Assembly: GCA_043228905.1 (NCBI GenBank)
Contig: JBHGNT010000001.1
Span: forward strand, 29,016,001-29,080,000
DNA: 64,000 nucleotides
From: Azolla caroliniana
Lineage: Eukaryota > Polypodiophyta
Reading direction: 5' to 3'
The notes under the pieces were generated by a model, which did not search any database, was not told the DNA's origin, and saw only the letters and a list, made by a program, of their open reading frames with translations. Within the stretch, counting starts at the first letter, position 1. Each line of letters opens with the position of its first letter. Positions 10,529-21,711 of the stretch are shown one piece after another. The position numbers and the translations under genes were made by a program.

Positions 10529-12580
10529 GAGGAGAAAGCAACAAAAGAATTGCGTAGAGAGTTGAGATGATTTTGACATAAGAACCAAATATGGTTTGCT
10601 TTGTTACTTAGGTATTCCATTGAGAATAGGTAAAATTGAATGGAAGAAGTTTGCAACCAAATCATCCACAACTTCCACTTTGGATGAGGCTTTGGTTGAT
10701 TAGCTCGTGTTGTAAGTCTTTTGTGCCTAGTTCATATTTTTCCACAAATCCTATATTACCTTTGAGGACTCATACATAATACCATTATACGTAGTCGATG
10801 TTTGAATTGTTATGGCCAAATGAACCAGTATCACATCTTTAAATAACTATGCATATACTTTTCTTTTGGATGCATCTCTTCAAATGAGTTGCCTACATAA
10901 AATCAATGGCATGAGTTGAAACTACAAAATACATAACATTTGTAACATAATCCACCATCAACAAAGAAACTACATAGAATAATCCAGAGTTAAATTATAC
11001 GATATACAACAATTGCGACATCATCCACCTCAAGGAAAGTATAGTAGATTTCATCCATAAAACAACAAAAAGCAATAGCCAAGTTCCATAGGTAGTGTTT
11101 GCGTGTCCGTCACTTCAATAAGAGGCACACTAGAATCTATATCAAAATAAGTAATAAGTTTAGAAAACACATGACAAACGCAATCTAAGAGATGACATTA
11201 CATTGAGAATCATTTGTATTTCATATGCTTGGAATGGAATTAAAAAAGGTTTATATTCAAATGATAGAAATTTAGTCGTTTGCCAAGCCTATTCAACAAC
11301 CGCCAATATTGGGAGAAAACGTTAACTTGAGGATTTTGAACAAACAACGATGTGGTGGATGTGCTTATGTACACATGTTCACACTCCTTTTCAAGAAAAG
11401 CTTCGTCACAAACATATTATTGGAATTGCACCTCACCATGTCACTTGAAAATGTAATTTTATGCATGGATTTGTTGCAAATAATGTGAAACCATGATTAT
11501 CCAAGAGTGTGCTATTGTCAAGTGCTATCAATCATAACTAATGTTCTTCACTAAAATTGTTAGTCCCACGGACATTACGCATTAAATACCTACAATAGTA
11601 ACTTCACTGATGTTTACGTTACTATACATCAATATAGAGAGTATGCATGAGTCTCATCATCAATACCCATGAGTTTGCAATTCCTTAGATCCTAAACATC
11701 AATGGATATGAGCGTTGCTATTCTTAATAATATTATAAATGATAAATCATCCCAAATTATTAGACATAAAAAAATATAAGCACCCAAATTTTCTTACTTT
11801 CATCAACGTCAAAAGACAATAGTAATATATTTACACATGACTTTAAAATAACCTTTGCCCACAAAGAGATTGTAGAATATATTGCTCAAGTTATGTTGTT
11901 ATGAAATTGGAAATTAGAATCCTTGTGGCAAATTAGCATGTGAATCATTTTAATGTTAGACATTCATAAATTAGGTATCCGAACTTTGGCCCCGCAAAAG
12001 ATGTTCAAATGGAGGGTACTCATATAATAACAACACATGTATATTTACACGACATAACTCATTAGCATGATTGACTATTGGGCCATGTCTCCTTTAAAGA
12101 GAGCATCTATATAGTATACCATTAATAGATATCCCTCAAAATGATACGACAATATATCTACACTTGATAAATACCCATATCAATAATGTTAACATAAGAC
12201 ACCAGAAAATCATCGAGCAACCATATTTTGTCAATTTTCGAAAATGGCCAAAATGGTGGTAGTCATATCATTAAACACATTATAGATGTAATCGATACCC
12301 ACAAGATAATGCTTCATAATATAAGGGGCGGAAAGATAATGTATTATGCGATACAAACTACCCTTTCTAATATTTAGATGTTGTTTGGATCTTCTACACA
12401 TAAGTGGATGGGTATATTTACTCCATTGGAGGGTTTGATTGGAGTAAAAGCCTATATTGGGGAAGAAGCTTGTATGACCTTTGATGTACATGATGATGCA
12501 TGTAAGGAAACTAATTTGTTTAGTTTTTTGTTTGCATAAAGAAGTGGGGGTGATCGCAAATGATGGATCAAATTGGGTAT
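10529..12580. other. Intergenic, no gene seen
   Basis: About 2 kb of AT-rich DNA with short frames only. No protein remnant or repeat is recognised. Confidence 0.55.
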
Positions 12581-12639
12581 TAGATTTGGATCCACGAAAG
12601 GTGAATTCTTTTTGGAGGATTTGGGTTATGGAAAGGAGA

Positions 12640-13600
12640 TCAATATCTAACTTAACTTGAGATCCTAGAGAACTGTATTGGAAGGTGTAGGTGATAAGAT
12701 AAAATCTATGACGTTTTTTTAATATTCTGTGAAGATTGGTGCTAGATCATGGAAAGAACCAACCACAATTTTTTTCTGGAAATGAAATAAAATTTCTTCA
12801 CAAAATCTCAAACAATTTTGTAAATGGTTGTGGGGCATAAAAATCAGTAGGAAAATTGTTTGTTTTCGTTGGTTGTTGGTTCATAAAGCTATGGAGACGA
12901 AGGTGTTGGACAATGGTTTAGCATACGCAAGGGTGAAGAACTAAGACGGTCGGCACTCCATTCAAATCCTGGCGGTTAGGCCGAACCATGAGCGTAATCG
13001 GGACTCTCTCAACAGCAAAGGCCGAGAGGATTTTTGAAGAGGGCTATCATGGCATGGGGCCATGGTAGTCTGGACAACCAGCCGAAACCCCACACTATAC
13101 CGGTTAATGATTGGCAAAAGGGGATGTAGACAATATAGGCCCTTTTTATATGGATCTAGTGGAGTTTGCTAAGCATTGTGTGTGGAGTTGTGGTTTTGCG
13201 ATAGAAATATGGAAAAGAATCATAACACTACTAATACTAGTATATCCTCGAGATGTGTATACATCAAGAGTGATATTATGGGTGGTCGTACAAGATAAAC
13301 CAATGGTATATGAACAAGAGGAGGTTGTAGATGCTATTGCTGTGAGACATGGTTTGATGCAAAATAGAGACTAATAAACATGAAATATGACAATTGGTAA
13401 GTAGTATCACAATTTGGTATATTTGGAAGGCTCGATCTTTGAAGGTATTTCAAAATGTGACTGAAAGACTTGCCCAAATAATTTCTGGGATTTGGATAGA
13501 GATTGTGCATAATCCCAAAGGTTCTTTGGATAATATAAATAGTAAGACGCAACAAGCGGAGCTCAAATGATTAGAGTTTCATGCCACCTAGGACAGAGGC
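12640..13600 (+). pseudogene. Degenerate LINE ORF2 3' part (zf-RVT region)
   Basis: The + strand translation reads as the zinc-binding domain that follows LINE reverse transcriptase, broken by stops and frameshifts. KFCKWLWG.K...VCFRWLLVHKA lies at about 12800-12900. After an inserted block comes HCVWSCGFAIEIWKRII at about 13160-13220. In another frame, SITIWYIWKARSLKVF and ISGIWIEIV lie at about 13400-13510. These match the C-terminal parts of the LINEs at 18125-19343 and 57199-58077 in order and spacing. The limits are approximate, because neither a tail nor a target duplication could be placed. Confidence 0.65.
12937..13113. other. GC-rich structured insert of unknown origin within the LINE remnant
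   Basis: About 177 bp of markedly GC-rich sequence interrupts the LINE zinc-domain frame. The flanks resemble an imperfect duplication (gcaagggtga at 12927, gcaaaaggggat at 13114). It can form several small hairpins: GGTT/AACC at about 12973-12986, CTCTC/GAGAG at about 13004-13026 and CTGGacaaCCAG at about 13069-13080. I do not recognise it. It may be a SINE or another small retroposed RNA. Boxes A and B of a tRNA promoter are not convincing on either strand. Confidence 0.4.
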
Positions 13601-15453
13601 ATGGATTTCTAATAAGGCGGAATGGTTCTACTCTACACTGAAGTATTTATTTAAACCAACAGTTAGAATTTACAACAGGGGCTCATTACTGAAAGGTACA
13701 TCTTGTAAACACAATCTTTGGGCATTTCTTAATACTAATGTAGTATCTTTTTGTGGTGAAAAAGAAAAGACTTAGGTCTTGGGTCGTCAATAGGATTGAG
13801 GAATTGATATGTCATCTTTCAAAGAACTTTTGCAATATATGATTTGATGGATGTTGTTTTGGTTTACAAATTTGGAACAAAAAATGAATTCTGAAGTTCT
13901 AACCTACTACTAATAAACAAAACAAACTACTACCATATGAGATTATTAAGGGGAAATTGGGAGTTGATCACCAACATTTTGTGTGTTAAATAAATGTATG
14001 TAGACATTTCAACAAATTTATGGTTCAATTCATAACGATGAGGATAAACATGTAACTTTGAGGGTGTCACATTATATATAATGTAATTTGACGATTTAAC
14101 TAGGTTTTGCTTGAACGATTGACATTGAAATATGTTTAAAGTAAGAGATATTTTCTCATGTTTGGGTGCCGGAACTCGAAATCTATAACAAAAATTGAAC
14201 ATGTCTTCAACATCCTATAACAATGGCATTTCGAAGTCAAACTAGTAAATAAACAACTCCTTTATCCAATGAACGTTGATTCAAACAAGATCAAATGTGT
14301 ACCCTCCTTTCTTTTATGTTTTTGTTGTTAGTTATATTGGCTTTGTAGCTCACATTCAAATCACAAGCCATTTTGGTTCAAATGGGGTTTGAATGCTCAC
14401 ACACTCAATCATAGAATTCTCCAAATTACAGAAATTGTATCAATCTTCCACAAGATTAATAAAAAATTGTATCTCATATGTCGAATATTTGAGATAGTGT
14501 ATGTGTATGTCTCCATCTCAAACTCATTTTCTTCAACATATATTTGAAGTCTTTACTTCAACTTTGTATCCCTAAGTCTTTGATAAAGAGATACTCCACA
14601 AACCCAACTCCGAAAAAGAAAAAGAAAAAACAAGCTTTGTTGTTTACCGTTCATACAAATGAATCAAAACTAAAACGGGACAAAAGAGGCGCATCAATTA
14701 TACATCCACATATGTATGTCCTATTTTGACAAGCATTGTTAAGGGAATGTTTATTTATCTAGTCATACGGGAGGTAAACAAAGTCTCTAATTTCAATTGT
14801 TCTTTTCCCTAAAGCGAGTTCTAGCATATTCTAATGTAAGTTGGCAATTGGCATCATTGATCGTCTTCAACTTTAAGAACAATATCTAGGATGAGTAAAC
14901 TAATGAATAAATTAGGTAGCAATTGTTTGAACAAACTCTATGACGAATTTGTGCAAAAAGGTTGTGTGGTCTGTTTGTACCACTCGTAAGGAATGATGTC
15001 TAGGATGATTGTGCAAATTGGCAGAGTTGATTGTTTGCAACACTTGCATCAATGATGATAACTGGGATACCGATATGTAGTGTGGATTATTTGCAACACT
15101 TGAATGCATGGTGTGCATAATGACTCCAAGAAAAAAGGTAGCAACGTTGTGTGTGAAAGCAAGTGTGAGTGTGCGCAAATGATCATTAAAGGTATACCTA
15201 CGAAAATAGACTCTCTGATTACGATAGGTTATCATACACATATGTACTAATGTAGATTAAGGCCAAAATTCCATAAACAAGACTAAGAAAAAAAAAGGCG
15301 AGATAGTTTCATTTGTGTGCCACTTTTTGGTCTTGTAGGCCATGACATGGGCCTCGCTTTAAGGGCAATGACAATGATGTTAATAATATCTTGTTAATAA
15401 TATCTTGGGAGGCCTATTGATATTTATGTGATGGGTAGCAAGAGGGTGTTTGT
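13601..15453. other. Intergenic, no gene seen
   Basis: AT-rich. It includes a degenerate region at 14930-15120 with repeated 'tttgcaacacttg' words and a small doubled 'ttaataatatcttg' at about 15377-15406. No gene is supported. Confidence 0.5.
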
Positions 15454-15462
15454 TATATATAA
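15454..15462 (+). promoter_or_regulatory. TATA box of the second PMEI gene
   Basis: TATATATAA stands 86 bp upstream of the ATG at 15548. Transcription would begin near 15485-15495, giving a leader of about 55-60 nt rich in GA. This rules out the upstream in-frame GTG at 15473 as a start. Confidence 0.65.
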
Positions 15463-15547
15463 GGAGAATTGAGTGCAAGCTTATTACTTAGTGCAAACGA
15501 ATAAGAAGACCAAGAGAGAGAGAGGGTGTGTGTGGAAAGAGAGAGAG

Positions 15548-16144
15548 ATGGGGAGATTTGAACTTGTGCCGATCACCTTAAGTGTAATTGTGATGCTTTG
15601 TGTGAGCTTTAGTAGTTGGGTAGGAGTAGGAGAAGGTGCAAGCACCCCATGTGATCAAACACCATACCCACAACTCTGCACCCAAATCCTCCACACCAAT
15701 CCTTCTACGGCCTCCTCCACCAACCCACCACTCCAACGACAAATCTCGGCAATGGCTGCGTATGCCCTCTCTCTCACCAATGTCTCGTACCACCAAGCCA
15801 CCCTCTCGAGCTCCCCTTCGTCCTCCTCTCTTGATGATTGCATTGAATTGTTGAGGAATTCCATGGACCAGCTCTCCCTCACGATCACCCGATGCGCGGC
15901 CCTTGTCAACGTGGGCACCGAGTCGGAATCTTTGAGGCGCCGCCACATCATGGACATCCAGGTCGCCCTCAGCCAAGCCTTCACGATGCAAGGCATGTGC
16001 TCCGACGGCCTTGGCCAGGCCCCCGATTCATCAGCTTCCAAGTCGTCCACGATGACATTGATCGTGAAGCGTAGCACCGAAATCGGCCAAGTCGAGGATG
16101 TCGCCCTCTCACTCGCCGGCACACTCCGCCAGACCGCCCCTTAA
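15548..16144 (+). CDS. Pectin methylesterase/invertase inhibitor family protein (PMEI), second copy
   Basis: 198 aa, intronless. It is a secreted wall inhibitor of pectin methylesterase or invertase by family membership. A hydrophobic signal segment spans residues 6-25, with likely cleavage near residue 31. The family cysteines are C35 and C44 (PC..TPYPQLC), C98 (LDDCIEL) and C151 (MQGMC). C116 is an extra unpaired cysteine. It shares with the upstream PMEI the pattern Q-I-x-A-x-x-AYAL-x-LTN and the block C-I-(D/E)-L-x-x-NSMDQL, so the two are paralogues, but it lacks the Gly/His and poly-Gln inserts. Start: the frame is open upstream, but only through a GTG codon and past the predicted cap site. 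The ATG at 15548 directly precedes the signal peptide. Both genes lie on the same strand, 12 kb apart, with retroelement debris between. Confidence 0.88.
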   Translation: MGRFELVPITLSVIVMLCVSFSSWVGVGEGASTPCDQTPYPQLCTQILHTNPSTASSTNPPLQRQISAMAAYALSLTNVSYHQATLSSSPSSSSLDDCIELLRNSMDQLSLTITRCAALVNVGTESESLRRRHIMDIQVALSQAFTMQGMCSDGLGQAPDSSASKSSTMTLIVKRSTEIGQVEDVALSLAGTLRQTAP

Positions 16145-16238
16145 AATAATTTCAATGATGTCCTTGTCCAGAAAGTGAAATTGCACACCCAAAATAACAC
16201 AAAAAACAAAATCCCCTTGAGGATGAGTGTCTTTTGTT

Positions 16239-16283
16239 TTTTTTTTTTTTGGGGGGGGGGGGGGGGCGGGGAGGGGAGGGGAG
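16239..16283 (+). other. T-run/G-run with strong G-quadruplex potential
   Basis: A T-run is followed by G16 at 16251-16266, then C and three GGGG tracts separated by single A residues, ending near 16283. Four or more G-tracts with one-base loops is the classic quadruplex pattern. It lies about 110 nt after the PMEI stop codon, so it may be transcribed in the 3'UTR. Confidence 0.7.
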
Positions 16284-17848
16284 GACTTTACCAAAATACC
16301 CTTTGTAGTTCAAACTTATGCAAAGAGATATCCAAGCACAAGTTTGAAAACTTAAGGGCATTGTTGTTAATATCCCTACCCACCCACCCATCAAGTTACT
16401 CCCGAATATTTCGGTTAATTAGCTTTTCCACACTTCTGATCGTTTCTACCCGATATCCTCTATCTGTAAGAGGCAGATAAATTAATTGCCTCGTGCATCA
16501 GTCTTATTCCCATAGACTTCATCATACTCCTATCTTATATCCGCTAGTATCGTGTAAAGGTAGACAAACTATATGTTATGTGCATCTCATGGCCATCCAC
16601 CATGTTGTATGGGTCTCTCATCTATGTTTGATTAGTTTTCGTTGTTTTTAATGAACCATAAATGAATATTTATGTAGAAAAATGTGCTCTTGTAAGATGA
16701 TGATATCGATAATAATGCTTTACAGGCACTCAAGGAATATCTAAAAGTTATCATGTGGAAGGGCATGTGAGCTTCGCCAACCATACATACAATGCATAGA
16801 AGTTGTCAAAGCATATTTAAAAGTTACCTAATGAAAGGTCATGCGGTCTCAAACAATAATGTAGAGATTGTCCACCAACTTCCAAGCCCATGTGATCTCA
16901 TTGTCTAAATTAAAATTTAAAGAACATGGACTAATCAATTGAAGACTATGTTAGCTACACAATATCTTGATTAGTCCACAATCCGTAAATCTCATACAAT
17001 GGCAAAATTAACTGTATTATCCACGATTTAATAACTATAGTACTAACTCTAAGATCATCAATTGTATTATCAGGCTAAAGTTGTATACCCAATGAGTCAT
17101 ATCCCTCAATAGATGTATCTATATGTATTATGGGTTTACAATTAACTACATGTGATAGTATAAGGGCTCGGATGTAGAGTTTCCGTATCGCCATATAGTT
17201 ACAATTAGAAAGGGCCATGAGATTTACAATTCCATTTGCACATGCACACAAATCCTAATGTGCCTAGCATTTATCCACTTGTGACAAATAACCCCATAAA
17301 GTCAAACGGAAATGAGAACTTGGCAAATAATGTTATGTGTGTTGTTGGTGATTGCGGTGATGTTTTCTTCTAACTATTGTATGCCCAATGCCAATAATGG
17401 TGCATATGTGCAAAAAATATTAAAAGCTTGATTCTGGTTCCATAATTCATGTCACCTCACACATTCAATATTTCTCTACTTTTGATGAGGGTTGTAGGAA
17501 TATAAAGTTGGGGAACAATGAGTATTCATGTGACATTGTTGGTGTTCACTGTTGATGATATGTGCTTATACTTATATGATCATTTTGTTGATCAAGGATG
17601 TACACCATATAATGTCAACTCTTGAGCTTGATCATTTAAATTACGCAAACTGATTGTGATTATCTTTGCAATAACCCGAAACCTCACATTGAAATAAAAC
17701 CCCACTAAAATACCTATGAGTATAAGTACTTGATAAATATTTGAGAGTTGTCAAGTAAAATATCATGGATTTGAAGTTCATCATGAAATGATTTGCCTAA
17801 GAGATCACTTTAGGAAGAAGATTTTATCTACACTAGGTTGTTTGAAGA
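16284..17848. other. PMEI 3' flank and intergenic DNA
   Basis: AT-rich. No canonical poly(A) hexamer close to the PMEI stop stands out, and no gene is supported. Confidence 0.5.
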
Positions 17849-17951
17849 CATATAGTCCATAATAACTAAACGCTTACCGAAATTTAGTCAAGTTGTAAGG
17901 TGGCTCTAGGGTGATGTCCATATAGTCCATAATAACTAAAATCTTACCCAA
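17849..17951. repeat. 70-bp tandem duplication interrupted by the LINE
   Basis: 'catatagtccataataacta' recurs at 17849 and 17919. The first unit continues 'cttaccgaaatttagtcaag' and 'ttgtaaggtggctc'. The second unit is cut at 17951 by the LINE, and its continuation ('cttgcccaaatttaatctag', 'ttgtaaggtggctc') is found 14 kb away at about 32301-32335, where the LINE ends. Confidence 0.75.
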
Positions 17952-19343
17952 TTTTATTTTTTATTTTTTATTTTTTATTTCCAAAAAAAAACTCCTTCCA
18001 TTAGTTATAAAATTTTACAAATGAGACGATTATGTACAAATCCCTGAAGGGATGCGATAGTTCCATTTTATGTGGATGCCCACTAACTCAAGAAAGGGAG
18101 AGGACGACCATTGTTGGATGAAGGCTATTCGTTGTCTTCAACTCCCTCGGAGCCGCCCTTAAGGCCATCATATTGGCTCTTCAAAGTGGCTACAATTTCA
18201 CTCCATATCTCTTGCAGTAACCTTGTTGGATGTGCGGTTTGGTTGGAGAAGACTTGCCTACATCGTTGTTTCCATAGGATCCAAAGAGTTATTGGGTTGA
18301 CCAATTCCAACACCTCTTGAGATTTGTCATTAAGAGGAGTGGAGTGGACATTGCCGTTGGAGGAGAAAAATACCTCTTGTGCTTGTATCACCAAAGTCAT
18401 CCCCTCCTCCTGATGCTCGTATCTGCCAAGTGCGGCCTGCCATGATAGCCAACATATATTTCCCCACTTGATTGAGCCTTGCACTTGGCATAATTGCAAC
18501 AAGTGGCCAACCCCCCGCCATATTCGATGGGACGTTGGGCAGTCCCACAGAGTGCGTCGTATGGATTCTACTGCATGTGGGCACTCTATACAATTAGGAG
18601 AGCTAAGGTTCCCACGTTGCCATGCTCCCACCGGTAGGGACTTATGTATTAATAGCCATTGGAACGTGGTAATTCGCCTTGCGTGTTGTTGTTTCCAGAT
18701 TTTCTGCCAAAATTTGGTGATTATTGTGGGAGGAACTTGGAATGTGTGCCAGACCTTCGCAGCAGCCGACTCTCGGGCAGTTTGGGCGGCTAGACTATGG
18801 TGACCCAATCTAGTTGTGAATTGGAAGAAAGGGATGGGTTTGCTTCCTTGCCCCGCATAGGGATCACGCCATGTCCATTGCAAAAGGGTCCCAACTGACC
18901 TTATGTGCCAATCGGGTTGTACTTTGATCGGATAAGGATCTATAGTCCATTTACGACCAGTATACGCGAGTACTCGAATTGTGATATTCTGTGTTGCTGT
19001 CTCGGTGTCTCGCAATTCACAGCCTTCGAGTCTGTCTGGTGGTCCCCTACCTCTCGGGAACAGAAATCCCTCCTCCTCGTGGCCTATCCATTTCTCCATT
19101 GTTGTTCTTTGAGTAGCAGATTCCCTAATTAGTAGAGCATTAATGATTTTTGATCTCATAGTTCATCCGCCCATGATTCCATGGAGTATGTTCGCTTGAT
19201 CTTGTAGTGGCCGTGGCATAAACCATCGCCAACATTCTATACTTTTTCTTGGATCTTCTGCAATGTATCCCCATGACAACCCCTTACGTGATCCCAGTAG
19301 TTGATTAGATTCATCCTTGATACATGGGTTCCATAGGATACGT
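17938..19343 (-). mobile_element. LINE, 3' segment (zinc-binding domain, tail, target duplication)
   Basis: This is the 3' third of a 5'-truncated non-LTR retrotransposon. On the minus strand the frame from 19343 to 18125 encodes the post-RT linker, then the zf-RVT domain (SLPVGAWQRGN...NCIECPH...LWDCP), then the C-terminal LWILWKQRC..VF block. The 3' tail is a short A-rich repeat, read as (T5-6A)n at about 17952-17985. A 14-bp target duplication AAAATCTTRCCCAA lies at 17938-17951 and again at 32297-32310, proving the element once spanned both ends. The frame continues directly on the far side of the LTR insertion at 24269. It carries a stop at the domain joint, so it is inactive. Confidence 0.85.
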
Positions 19344-20099
19344 TGTCGTAGTGTATTTCGTACACTACATGAAAATAATGTAAAATAACCGATTGAATAA
19401 ATATGAAGAAAAAAAAGAAGAAGAAAATATCAAAATAAGCATTACATGCATAGGGCAAGATTCAAACCTTGCACCTCCATGTTAATAATGTAATGTCTTA
19501 CCATTACACTAGCATTTCATTCCTGTTAAAAAGTAGATGTCCCACATGAAAATCGTAAGTTCACGTAGGATAAACTTTAGTTAAAAGAAAAATGCATGCT
19601 AAAAGAAAAAGCTACACATGCACATCTAGTGTGCATGAACGCTATAGTTGATAAAAAACGCACAAGTTAGAAAAAGCATAATCACTTTAGATAAAGCATA
19701 TAGTCTATCTATAGGAAAAGCATGGAGTCTATAGTTAGTAAAAAAAAAGCATGGATTCCTAAGACTCCCTCATCACTACATAAGGATGGGGAGCACAATG
19801 TAATAGGTGTGAAAAATATTTGGAAACTGGATATGTTTCTAAAAAAATACCAATTAATAAACTATACTCGTGGGATTCACGAGGATTCTATATCATTCTC
19901 TTTCAACCCAAATTTATATTCTTATATTCATATTGATTAATCTAATACAATACACTCATGGGATTCACGAGTTTGCTATAACTCTTTCTTACAACATATT
20001 TATATTCTTATTAGCCTTAAAACTCTCCTCTTCCTAATCCAAAACCCCAACGGTTCCCACCCGACTCACGCAAACGATCTGGCGCTGAAAGGCACGACA
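19344..20099 (+). repeat. 5' LTR of the gag-only element
   Basis: It opens with a short perfect hairpin (GTAGTGTA, 5-nt loop, TACACTAC). It also carries two partial hairpins of the form CRTGggattCACG and an antisense tRNA-like promoter. It ends CACGACA. Confidence 0.9.
19454..19518 (-). other. Antisense tRNA-like sequence (pol III boxes A and B) inside the LTR
   Basis: On the minus strand, an A-box TAGTGTAATGGTAAGAC (19511-19495) and a B-box-like GGTTTGAATCTTGCC (19468-19454) start 43 nt apart, the spacing of a real tRNA. The acceptor stem does not pair, so it is a degenerate tRNA or the head of a SINE captured by the LTR. The same sequence, barely changed, is in the 3' LTR at about 23624-23690. 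Confidence 0.5.
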
Positions 20100-20142
20100 C
20101 AAGTGGTGAACCCAACGTGAAGAGTAGCAGGGGAGGACGAAG

Positions 20143-20869
20143 ATGGATGGCAAATATCTCATGGAGGCAATGTCAAAAAGGATGATGGAGTTTCTGAGAG
20201 AAGGGAAAAGACGAAATGAAGCCCAACAAGCCGTCGATAGGGTAGTCGAGCGAGTGAGCTATTTCAATGGTGCCGAAGTCCAAAGTTTCCTAAAAGTCTA
20301 CAATGCGGAGATGGATTCAAGAGGTGTGGACAAAGCTATGAGGCTAGAGTACTTTTGTCAGGTGGTGTCTCAACCGATCTTCAAAGATGTAAAAGAGCTT
20401 CTAGAAGCTCATGATTCGTGGGCGACTTTCGAGAAGGCTCTATTGGAGGAATATGGCTATGAGAGACTGAAGGGATCGAGATCGACGCAACTTCGACCAA
20501 TGGGTGACATCAGCGAAGACCCACCAAGGCGCGACACAAGCATTCGTAGACTTCGAGCATCATTTTTCTCAACTCTCGGAGCGGGAACAAAGATTAGTGG
20601 GGGTCGATAAGGTCCTTATGTTCATGAAGTCAATCGATCGAATGGAAAGGATGGCCATCGGCCTCAAACTCGAAGAAGATGATAGTGCAAATGGCCTCAT
20701 CGAGGATTGGAGCAAAGTGGAAAGTGTATGCCGACTACACGATAAGGGGCAAGCGAGAATATCGACGACAACAAGACGGCCCATGAGGGACGATCGAAGA
20801 GGGACAAGATGCAACAACGCGCCACCAACAAAAGAAATGAAGCTTAAAAAGGAGACAAAACCGAGGTGA
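20143..20869 (+). pseudogene. Gag-like domain, first copy (frameshifted)
   Basis: It starts at the ATG at 20143. The first frame holds a helical gag-like segment, beginning SYFNGAEVQSFLKVYNAEM at about 20257 and running through WATFEKALLEEYGYE. Near 20470 a one-base shift moves homology to the next frame, which continues AKTHQGATQAF...LSEREQRLV..DKVLMF...EDW to a TGA at 20867. This pattern (Y-x-x-E-M, then A-T-x-A-F-x-x-x-E, then a W-x-x-V segment) resembles gag regions of plant LTR elements. Role: capsid-type packaging of the element RNA, if functional. There is no zinc knuckle. Confidence 0.65.
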
Positions 20870-21711
20870 ATGGTGATCGAGGAAGAAGAGACCTCCCAAC
20901 AAATGCGGGTTAATGAAGTGGCCGATACAAAGGCTCAGGTTCGGTATGACGGTACCGAGACAGAAGGTGTGAAACAAGTCACCTTCTTGTCTTACGAAGA
21001 AACGACGGCCAAGGAGGAGGCCGATGACTCGAGCACGGCAAACGCCACTTCGAGGGAGGATAAATGTTTCGGAACACGCATTGTGTACGAAACATTGGGT
21101 GATGAAGGTGCAAGCATGAGAAAAGCTTGCATGATCGAGGGAGATAAAGTGTTTGAGTCTGAAGAGATTGAGGAGGTAGCCATGACAAACGACATCGAGT
21201 CGGAGGTGGCTATGGACGAGTCGACAACGGATAGCCATGTCAAGACTTTCTTCACGCTTGTTCTAGAGACTTTGGCGGTTGCGCCCGTGTGCCAACGTGA
21301 GACCGGAGAGATGGAAGGTGGTGACGGGAAGATGAAGGCCCAACACAAGGAGGAACAAGATCGAGGACGAAAGGATATCCCCACACCTATTCTAGAGACT
21401 TCGGCGGTTGTGCACGTGCGCCAACATGAGACCGAAGAGACGGAATGTGCGGATAGAAAAGCGGACGACCGGAAGGGTGATGAGGAAGACAAGGTAAATG
21501 TGCATGAACGAAGGGATTCCTTCACACTGGTTCCGAAGACTTCAGCAGTCGAGACCGTGTGTCAACATAAGACCGAAGGTGAAGGCGGGTGGCAAGGAGA
21601 TGGAGAATCAACAAGAGGCGATGAGCATAACGATGATGATGATGTTCGAGTGGATGCTACAAGAACGAGGGATGTCGAAGATCACGGCGGCTTGTACAAC
21701 GAAACGGACAA
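20870..21711 (+). pseudogene. Acidic charged linker following first gag copy
   Basis: The open frame is in phase with the preceding gag part and separated from it by the TGA at 20867. It runs on to 21763, although from about 21712 homology lies in another frame. It is rich in Glu/Lys/Thr, with no recognised domain. A module with the core ETSAVV or ETLAVA, followed by a Q-(R/H)-E-T-(E/G)-E sequence, recurs several times here (about 21262, 21395, 21535). The same module reappears in the second half of the element (about 22575, 22750). Likely a retroelement-specific, disordered region. Confidence 0.55.

Noticed and set aside
12937-13113. Hammerhead ribozyme or group II intron domain V
   Set aside because: A GAAAC word is present, but the CUGAUGA core and the domain V stem are not on either strand.
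15473-15547. Longer N-terminus for the second PMEI
   Set aside because: It would start at a GTG, before the predicted cap site, and puts 25 charged residues before the signal peptide.
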